Shown here: piece by piece, positions 1 through 5,102 of the stretch
Layout: every line of letters begins with the position of its first letter
Position numbering within the stretch: the stretch's first letter is position 1
From: CAZIOI01 sp964540855
GTDB lineage: Bacteria; Patescibacteriota; UBA1384; DTJR01
Assembly: GCA_964540855.1 (NCBI GenBank)
Contig: CAZIOI010000003.1
Coordinates: 1-41,019 of the forward strand
DNA: 41,019 bases
Direction of reading: 5' to 3'
Program-made: the position numbers and the translations under genes
Notes under the pieces: model-generated
The model's input: the letters and a program-made list of their open reading frames with translations, nothing else
Databases searched by the model: none
What the model was told of the DNA's origin: nothing

Positions 1-1049
1 TACCCATAGTTTCAATAATAGGAAGGCCAAATGTTGGCAAATCAACACTGTTTAACAGACTTGTTGGCCGTCGCATGGCTATCGTTGATCCCACGGCCGG
101 TACGACCCGTGATCGTGTTGTAGAACGCATAAGCTGGGAAAATAAAGATTTCGTGTTGATTGATACGGCAGGACTAATAGTTGATTTTTACGGGTTTGAT
201 GAAGCCACTATTGAAAAAAAGGCTCAAGACCAAATAGCCAAGAGTATCGAGGAGTCAGATGTTGTGCTTCTGGTCGTTGATATGAAAAATGGGCTGGTAC
301 CGCAGGATGAGCAAATCGCGGCACTGGCTCGAAAATATTCAAAAAGAGTTATTTTGGTTTGTAATAAAGCGGACGATCCGCGCCGAGATGCCATAAGTGG
401 AGAGTTTGCTCGGCTTGGTTTTGATGAATCAATCTGCCTGTCGGCTATTAGCGGACGAAAAAGTTGGGAACTTCTGGACTCGATAACGAAAGATTTCAAA
501 ATTACTCAGCAATTAGACCGAAAACTGAAGAGAGTTGCGATTATCGGCCGACCGAATGTTGGCAAATCAAGTCTATTGAATGCAATCTGCGACAAGGATA
601 TAGCGATCGTTAGCGATATCCCCGGGACTACGCGCGATTCTATAAAGGTTGAAATTTCTCTCGCCGACAAACAAGAAAGCTTTGAAATTATAGACACGGC
701 GGGCTTACGCCGCCGTGGTCGAATTGAAAAAACGCTTGAGAGATATAGTGTTATGCGTTCGATATTTTCAATCTTAGATTGTGATCTGGCACTTTTGGTT
801 GTTGATAGTGCGGAAGGTTTAACTCGACAGGATGCACATTTGGCGCAATTGGCGCTCAGGAATCGCAAAAAACTTATTTTGGTTATAAACAAAATTGATT
901 TACTCAAAAATCAGACAACAGACGAAATATACAACCTGTTTAGATTTTCATTTTTAAATAAACAAAAATCGATTGCGGTCTCCGCTCAAACGAGACAAAA
1001 CATAAATGTTCTTGTTCGTGAAATCGTAAAAGAACTTAGCTCTAGTTGA
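1..1049 (+). CDS. der: GTPase Der (EngA), 5' end cut by window edge, no KH domain
   Basis: Tandem-GTPase ribosome assembly factor acting on the 50S subunit. The reading frame is open from base 3, where it already reads PIVSIIGRPNVGKST, the typical Der N-terminus, so probably only two or three residues lie outside the window. About 348 residues are visible. First G domain: GRPNVGKST, GTTRD, DTAG, NKAD. Second G domain: GRPNVGKSS (near base 545), GTTRD, DTAG, NKID, SAQT. Der normally continues for about 80-100 residues as a KH-like domain that binds the G domains and rRNA; here a TGA follows shortly after the second G domain (last residues KELSSS). The 3' end overlaps the convergent lepB by 8 bases, so the missing domain is not downstream on this strand. 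Function is assigned by family. Confidence 0.95.
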   Translation, partial: PIVSIIGRPNVGKSTLFNRLVGRRMAIVDPTAGTTRDRVVERISWENKDFVLIDTAGLIVDFYGFDEATIEKKAQDQIAKSIEESDVVLLVVDMKNGLVPQDEQIAALARKYSKRVILVCNKADDPRRDAISGEFARLGFDESICLSAISGRKSWELLDSITKDFKITQQLDRKLKRVAIIGRPNVGKSSLLNAICDKDIAIVSDIPGTTRDSIKVEISLADKQESFEIIDTAGLRRRGRIEKTLERYSVMRSIFSILDCDLALLVVDSAEGLTRQDAHLAQLALRNRKKLILVINKIDLLKNQTTDEIYNLFRFSFLNKQKSIAVSAQTRQNINVLVREIVKELSSS

Positions 1050-1665
1050 TGTTATAGTCCACAGCCGCAAAGGCTTTAAGGTTATTGATCGGCAATAATC
1101 TAAACCAGACACGACTTACAATATTTTCCTCCGGAATGGCACCGATCTCGCGGGAGTCTCTTGAGTGATTGCGATTGTCGCCGAAAACAAAATACTCATC
1201 ATCTTTTAGCATATAAACATAATCGTTGTCTTTGGGACTTAGGGTCTCTTCGTTGGATTTTAAATATGTCTCGTAGATTTTTTTGTCGTTTACATAAACG
1301 CTTCCATCTTTTACCTCAATTTTATCCTCGGGAAGGCCGACAATCCTCTTTATATAGTTAACACTTGGATTGTCGGGCGGATGAAATATTATGACCTCTC
1401 CTCTTTGGGGTTCTCTGAATCGAAATGATATTTTCTCCGTGATTAGATAGTCGTTATTTTGAAATGACTGCTCCATGGATTGCCCCTCGACAATATATGG
1501 CTGGATTACAAAAACCCTTATCACTATTGCCAAAACTACTATTGTGACTACGGTTTTTACAAAATCAAAAATACCCACTAACACACCCACAAAAACACTT
1601 TTTTGTTGGGATGTGGTGAGTTTTTCTTCGGTTTTTTCTTTTTCTTGTGGCTCTTGTTTTTCCAT
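1042..1665 (-). CDS. lepB: Signal peptidase I
   Basis: Membrane serine protease that removes signal peptides from secreted proteins, with its active site on the outer face of the membrane. 207 residues. A charged N-terminal tail (1-22) is followed by one hydrophobic segment (about 23-55) and then the catalytic domain. EGQSM carries the nucleophile Ser63, and YIKRIVGLP carries the general base Lys106; FGDNRNHSRDSR (about 161-172) is the conserved box E. Length is normal for a single-anchor type I enzyme. The ATG at 1665 lies only 8 bases after a good -10 box, so there is no ribosome binding site and the mRNA is probably leaderless. The 3' end overlaps der on the other strand. Confidence 0.95.
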   Translation of the reverse strand: MEKQEPQEKEKTEEKLTTSQQKSVFVGVLVGIFDFVKTVVTIVVLAIVIRVFVIQPYIVEGQSMEQSFQNNDYLITEKISFRFREPQRGEVIIFHPPDNPSVNYIKRIVGLPEDKIEVKDGSVYVNDKKIYETYLKSNEETLSPKDNDYVYMLKDDEYFVFGDNRNHSRDSREIGAIPEENIVSRVWFRLLPINNLKAFAAVDYNIN

Positions 1666-1673
1666 ATTCTAAG

Positions 1674-1702
1674 ATTCTACCAATTTTTATTGTTTGCGGC
1701 AA
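1674..1702 (-). promoter_or_regulatory. lepB promoter
   Basis: On the minus strand TTGCCG (-35, 1702-1697), a 17-base spacer, and TAGAAT (-10, 1679-1674). The predicted start of transcription is near 1667, two bases before the lepB ATG. Confidence 0.6.
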
Positions 1703-1753
1703 TTTGCGAAATTCCGTCTTTCTTCAATAATCTTAACCCACTAGCCGATTTTG

Positions 1754-1795
1754 GCCTGCCCGCAGTTGCTTAAGCAACAGCTTATGCAGGCGGGC
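1754..1795. repeat. Palindromic GC-rich repeat element
   Basis: A 42-base element between lepB and the tRNA gene. At its centre is the perfect 14-base palindrome GTTGCTTAAGCAAC (1765-1778). The outer arms can pair in two exclusive ways: GCCTGC (1754-1759) with GCAGGC (1786-1791), or GCCCGC (1758-1763) with GCGGGC (1790-1795). It is richer in G+C than the flanking spacer and has no T-run after it, so it does not look like a simple terminator. It may be one copy of a dispersed intergenic repeat; only one copy is visible here. Confidence 0.5.
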
Positions 1796-1801
1796 GAAGG
1801 G

Positions 1802-1878
1802 TGGTGGTCGTGGCTGGACTCGAACCAGCGGCCTTCTGAATGTGAATCAGACGCTCTAACCAACTGAGCTACACGACC
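1802..1878 (-). tRNA. tRNA-Val (anticodon CAC), CCA encoded
   Basis: A complete cloverleaf on the minus strand. The acceptor stem GGTCGTG/CACGACC pairs perfectly; D arm GCTC/GAGC; anticodon stem TCTGA/TCAGA with loop TTCACAT, giving anticodon CAC, which reads valine codon GTG; five-base variable loop; T arm GCTGG TTCGAGT CCAGC. The discriminator base is A, as expected for valine tRNA, and the 3' CCA is encoded (1802-1804). It stands alone between lepB and the zinc-finger gene. Confidence 0.95.
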
Positions 1879-1914
1879 CGATTAGATTCCACTAGGCGAA
1901 ATTACCACAAATTG

Positions 1915-1942
1915 TTGACAATATAAACACTCCAGATAGAAT
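1915..1942 (+). promoter_or_regulatory. Promoter of zinc-finger gene and lspA
   Basis: TTGACA (1915-1920), a 16-base spacer and TAGAAT (1937-1942). Predicted transcription start near 1949, only a few bases before the coding start. Confidence 0.6.
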
Positions 1943-1957
1943 CAACTTGAGGTGAAA

Positions 1958-2278
1958 ATGAAAAATGAAGAATTTGTAGAGTCCCAGAAAAAAGCAATCG
2001 AGTTAAGGATTTCAGAGCTGGAAGGCGAGTTATCAGGGTATAAAAAATATTCCGAGATGGGTAGTTCTGATGACGAGAATGTCCAGGAATTTGAGGTTTT
2101 TGAAGAGAAGCTTGCTTTGGCAAAAAATGCTGAGAAAGAATTAGACGAACTCAAAGATGCTCTTGAGCGAATCGAAAACAATAAATACGGCAAATGTGAG
2201 GTCTGCGGCTCTGACATTGAATCCGGTCGGCTTAAGGCGTATTTGGCTGCAAAAACGTGCGTTACTCACGCAAAGTAA
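1958..2278 (+). CDS. DksA/TraR-family zinc-finger protein
   Basis: A 106-residue member of the DksA/TraR C4-type zinc-finger family; DksA itself inserts a coiled coil into the RNA polymerase secondary channel. The first ~70 residues are charged and helical, consistent with a coiled coil. The C-terminus has the finger YGKCEVCG, 17 residues, then TCVTH, so the fourth ligand is His rather than Cys, a variant I recall from Gram-positive relatives. I chose ATG 1958 because GAGG sits five bases upstream; GTG 1952 (two residues longer) is the alternative and would be almost leaderless from the predicted promoter. It overlaps lspA by 22 bases. Whether it acts on polymerase is not shown by the sequence. 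Confidence 0.8.
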   Translation: MKNEEFVESQKKAIELRISELEGELSGYKKYSEMGSSDDENVQEFEVFEEKLALAKNAEKELDELKDALERIENNKYGKCEVCGSDIESGRLKAYLAAKTCVTHAK

Positions 2279-2661
2279 GCTATTTTTTGATCGCGTTTCT
2301 TGTCGCTATATTGGACGTAATCAGCAAGGCGATAGTGCAAAAATACTTTGCGCGGTTTGTTGTTTTAAATGACAATGTTGCTTTCGGGGTTGGTCTTGGA
2401 GGCTTGGAACTTGTAGCGACTTTCGCGATCACGGCTACACTGATCTTTTTTTTAGTTCTCGATAAAATACCGTCGGATTACGAGCTACCGTTTGCATTAA
2501 TTATTGGCGGGGGAATCGGTAATATTATCGATAGAGTTGCTGACGGATATATTAGTGATTTTATTAATTTTGACCGATTTCTATCGTTTAACATTGCCGA
2601 TAGCTTTATTACAGCCGGTATCGTAATTATTCTATATAGAGCCTTCAGACAGAGGAGCTAG
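2257..2661 (+). CDS. lspA: Lipoprotein signal peptidase (signal peptidase II)
   Basis: Membrane aspartyl protease that cleaves the signal peptide of prolipoproteins before the lipid-modified cysteine. 134 residues, with four hydrophobic segments (about 7-24, 50-68, 77-92, 110-128). The catalytic pair is visible: Asp92 in GNIIDR and Asp115 in FNIADS; the LNDNVAFG stretch (37-44) matches the conserved asparagine loop. It starts with GTG inside the end of the upstream zinc-finger gene (22-base overlap), so the two are probably translationally coupled. Its TAG stop shares the four bases CTAG (2658-2661) with the stop of the convergent rplT. Shorter than the E. coli enzyme (164 residues) but complete in motifs. 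Confidence 0.93.
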   Translation: MRYSRKVSYFLIAFLVAILDVISKAIVQKYFARFVVLNDNVAFGVGLGGLELVATFAITATLIFFLVLDKIPSDYELPFALIIGGGIGNIIDRVADGYISDFINFDRFLSFNIADSFITAGIVIILYRAFRQRS

Positions 2662-3011
2662 CTGATAAGCTTGAGGTCTTTTAGTATGGCTTCAAAAGTC
2701 GCATGATCTTTCATGGCTATCTCGGCAAGCATTTTTCTGTTTAGGTTTTTGTCCGAATCGTTTAGGGCCTTGATGAATCTGCTGTAGCGGACGCCGAATT
2801 CTTTGCATTTTGCATTTATTCTAATTATCCAAAGACCTCGAAAATTTCTTTTTTTGAGTTTTCTGCCTCTGTAAGCGTTTTGGCCCGCTCTGACCAAGGC
2901 CTGTTTAGCAACTTTTACTAGATTTTTTCTGCCATGCTTAAAACCCTTTGTCTGCGCAAAGATTTTTTTGTGTTTTCTTCTAGAAACCGTACCTCTTTTA
3001 ACTCTTGCCAT
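2658..3011 (-). CDS. rplT: 50S ribosomal protein L20
   Basis: Binds 23S rRNA early in 50S assembly; in E. coli and Bacillus it also represses its own operon. 117 residues, the usual length. The long basic N-terminal helix (MARVKRGTVSRRKHKK) and the conserved RNAYRGRKLKKRNFR-like stretch (about 45-60) identify it. It is last in an infC-rpmI-rplT order typical of bacteria, 13 bases after rpmI. Confidence 0.97.
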   Translation of the reverse strand: MARVKRGTVSRRKHKKIFAQTKGFKHGRKNLVKVAKQALVRAGQNAYRGRKLKKRNFRGLWIIRINAKCKEFGVRYSRFIKALNDSDKNLNRKMLAEIAMKDHATFEAILKDLKLIS

Positions 3012-3024
3012 TTCGTGTCCTTAA

Positions 3025-3225
3025 TTATTTATACGGAAGAAGCATTTTAATTTTTTTAGCTTCCGATTTTGAAACCAGCATATCGTTTCCCGATTCACCG
3101 ATTGTTCTGGCTGTTTTTCTTTTTACTAAATGCTGCGCTAGGGTTTTCCTTCGCATAACCTTACCATTTGAAGTGATTTTTTTGATTCTCTTGGCTGTGG
3201 TTTTGTTTGTTTTAAGCTTTGGCAT
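3025..3225 (-). CDS. rpmI: 50S ribosomal protein L35
   Basis: Small basic 23S rRNA-binding protein of 66 residues starting MPKLKTNKTTAKR, the family signature (MPK.KT...AAKR). Its ATG lies inside the 3' end of infC (14-base overlap), so its translation is probably coupled to that of IF-3. Confidence 0.97.
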   Translation of the reverse strand: MPKLKTNKTTAKRIKKITSNGKVMRRKTLAQHLVKRKTARTIGESGNDMLVSKSEAKKIKMLLPYK

Positions 3226-3772
3226 CTTCGCCTTCCTTTTCGTTGTTCTTTGCTTTTACTAATATTGCGCTAAATCTTGTTCCCATTCTCGACGGCCTCT
3301 GGTCGAAATCCATCTCGAGAATTTGCCTGATTCTATCCAATTGTTCGATTGCCTTATCCGAATATATATTTTCCCTACCGCTTAAGACAACCGTCACTTT
3401 AAGCTTATATCCTTTAGAAATAAAACTTTTTGCTTTTTCAATCTTTGTCCTAAAGTCGTGGTCTTCGGTTGTTATTGAAAATCTGACTTCTTTGACTTCG
3501 CCAGCGCGGTTTTTAACTTTTCCCTTTTGCTGACTTTTCTCTTGTTCGTATTTGAATTTGCCGTAGTCTATGACTTTGCAAACCGGTGGTTTACCATTAG
3601 GACCGACTTCTACAAGATCCAGCCCGCTCTCTCTGGCAATATCAATGCCTTTATAGACAGGCATCTCTCCAAGAGCTGTTCCATCAGAATCTACAACAAA
3701 AACATAAGGAGACCTAATGTTTTCGTTTATTCTGTGTGATGGACTTTGCTGAAAATTCCTTGGGTACCTAAT
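3212..3772 (-). CDS. infC: Translation initiation factor IF-3 with ATT start codon
   Basis: IF-3 binds the 30S subunit, keeps it apart from 50S and checks the start codon and initiator tRNA. The first ATG of the frame (3664) would remove most of the N-terminal domain. The homologous sequence continues upstream (RINENIRSPYVFVVDSDG) to a TAA, and that stretch has no ATG, GTG or TTG. The only well-placed candidate is ATT at 3772-3770, with AGGAG eight bases upstream, giving 186 residues, a normal length. E. coli infC also starts with AUU, which IF-3 itself discriminates against, giving autoregulation. The N domain is followed by a lysine-rich linker and the C domain (EVRFSITTEDHDFRTKIEKA). It lies downstream of the kinase-like gene and overlaps rpmI. 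Confidence 0.93.
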   Translation of the reverse strand: MRYPRNFQQSPSHRINENIRSPYVFVVDSDGTALGEMPVYKGIDIARESGLDLVEVGPNGKPPVCKVIDYGKFKYEQEKSQQKGKVKNRAGEVKEVRFSITTEDHDFRTKIEKAKSFISKGYKLKVTVVLSGRENIYSDKAIEQLDRIRQILEMDFDQRPSRMGTRFSAILVKAKNNEKEGEDAKA

Positions 3773-3799
3773 AGCTTATTCTCCTAAACAAAAGTTTAA

Positions 3800-4552
3800 T
3801 CAACTTTCAGAAACAATTTTATCACGTTTAACGATAATATTCAAGCCGCTTAGTTTTCTAAAAATTGAAACGGGTGTTTTAGTGACCGACTCGGTACCGA
3901 CATATATTGAAGTTCTCGGTGTGGTTTCTATTTTAACAGATTTGCCTTTAAAAATACTGTGTTCGTATCTGGCACCTTCTTTTCCGCTTAGAAGATTAAG
4001 TGCCGACTTAATAACGGATCTTTCTCTGACCAGTCTTTCCAATAATATGTAAAGATTGCTGGAAATTTCCGCTCTTGTAATTATGGCGTCCGCACTCCAC
4101 TGATCAACTTTTATACTGAGTTTGATAGGACCTTTCGGCTCAATTTTGGCGCTTGTCAAAAAATATATATCCGGCTCGATAAACCCTATGTCAAATCGTG
4201 ACAGCCTTCTCTGTTTGAGTGTTTCTACGGCGTCCTCTGGTCGTCTAAATCCCCATTTCTCAGAAAGCATAGAGGAGCTTTGAATGCAGACAATGCCCAG
4301 AGCGCACGTATGATTTGATTTCGCCCGCATTATTTCGCGCACGACCCTGTTGATGTGGTTTTCCGATCCCACCGCAACTATAGTGGAATAGTTTTTCATC
4401 AGAGCTATCTGTGTTAACTCTCCCGCTGAACGCGCAGGTGATGATTGGCTTATTTCACTGGCAATACCGAACTGTCTGGAAAGCTCGCGTAGCTTTTCCA
4501 GAAATAATTTATCGGGGTTATTTTTTGGGTTTTCCAGTATAAAATAGTACAT
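3800..4552 (-). CDS. Degenerate diacylglycerol/lipid kinase-like protein
   Basis: 250 residues with the overall pattern of the DagK/YegS lipid kinase family: an N-terminal YYFILENPKN strand, YSTIVAVG followed by INRVVREI (about 55-74), ALGIV, then WGFRRPEDAVETL...RFDIGFI...YFLTSAKI (100-137), and a C-terminal strand pattern ending TPVSIFRKLSGLNIIV. The catalytic signatures are lost: where active kinases have GGDGT this protein has GSENH (62-66), the glycine-rich PxGTxND loop is CIQSSSMLSEKWG, and the DGE near the C-terminus is GTE. I infer a pseudoenzyme or a lipid/nucleotide-binding relative. It sits 6 bases after the bactofilin gene and 27 before infC, probably one transcript. No clear ribosome binding site, which suggests translational coupling. 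Confidence 0.55.
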   Translation of the reverse strand: MYYFILENPKNNPDKLFLEKLRELSRQFGIASEISQSSPARSAGELTQIALMKNYSTIVAVGSENHINRVVREIMRAKSNHTCALGIVCIQSSSMLSEKWGFRRPEDAVETLKQRRLSRFDIGFIEPDIYFLTSAKIEPKGPIKLSIKVDQWSADAIITRAEISSNLYILLERLVRERSVIKSALNLLSGKEGARYEHSIFKGKSVKIETTPRTSIYVGTESVTKTPVSIFRKLSGLNIIVKRDKIVSES

Positions 4553-4558
4553 CTAAAG

Positions 4559-4975
4559 TTATTTTTTTGAATCTTGGTCATCAGTTTCTTCACTCTCTGT
4601 CTCAACCTCTACACTAAAAGACTCTTTTTCTTCAGATGAAATTTTATCTTTTTTGTCCGGCATATTGCATTTGCCGATAAAAGACGCACCGGCATGAATC
4701 AACAGTTCGCTTGTGTCAATATTTCCCTTGATTGTTCCTGTTTGATTTAATTCAAGTCTTTGTGTCGCAATTATTGTTCCGACTACCAATCCGCTTACAA
4801 TAATTTCGTTTGCTTTAACGGGACCCTTCACTCTTGCCGATTCTTCAATAATAATTTTTTGGTCCGAAGAAACCTCGCCCTCGACACTTCCAAATACTGT
4901 AATATCGCTAGAATCTTTAATTGTTCCAGTTAAATGGACGCTAGAGCCGACAATAGTGCCAACTTGCTGCTTCAT
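4559..4975 (-). CDS. Bactofilin (polymer-forming cytoskeletal protein)
   Basis: Bactofilins self-assemble into filaments at the membrane and act in cell shape and peptidoglycan organisation in other bacteria. 138 residues. The core (about 4-105) is a run of short beta-strand repeats typical of the DUF583 beta-helix: VHLTGTIKDSSDITVFGSVEG, then RVKGPVKANEIIVSGLVVG, then TGTIKGNIDTSELLIHAGA. A charged, probably disordered tail follows (KKDKISSEEKES..., acidic end). I chose ATG 4975 because AGGAG lies seven bases upstream; an in-frame start at 5008 would extend it by 11 residues into the promoter. It is first in the minus-strand operon with the kinase-like gene and infC. Confidence 0.88.
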   Translation of the reverse strand: MKQQVGTIVGSSVHLTGTIKDSSDITVFGSVEGEVSSDQKIIIEESARVKGPVKANEIIVSGLVVGTIIATQRLELNQTGTIKGNIDTSELLIHAGASFIGKCNMPDKKDKISSEEKESFSVEVETESEETDDQDSKK

Positions 4976-5006
4976 AGTTTTTCTCCTTTCAATTATTCTT
5001 GATTGC

Positions 5007-5034
5007 ACTTTAGCACAAAGACCTGAAAAATCAA
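5007..5034 (-). promoter_or_regulatory. Promoter of bactofilin-infC operon
   Basis: On the minus strand TTGATT (5034-5029), a 16-base spacer, then an extended -10 TGCTAAAGT with hexamer TAAAGT (5012-5007). It lies back to back with the uvrA promoter. Confidence 0.55.
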
Positions 5035-5048
5035 AAGTGCCGCAATGC

Positions 5049-5077
5049 TTGATTTTTATGCCGTTCGTTGCTATAAT
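5049..5077 (+). promoter_or_regulatory. uvrA promoter
   Basis: TTGATT (5049-5054), a 17-base spacer and a perfect TATAAT (5072-5077). Predicted start near 5084, giving a 19-base leader without a ribosome binding site before the uvrA ATG. No SOS box was recognised here by eye. Confidence 0.7.
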
Positions 5078-5102
5078 CCCTACAGAAAATTTTCAAAATT
5101 AT

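Noticed and set aside
4956..5102. 49-residue N-terminal extension of UvrA
   Set aside because: It reads through both divergent promoters and has no family similarity; the conserved N-terminus begins at 5103.
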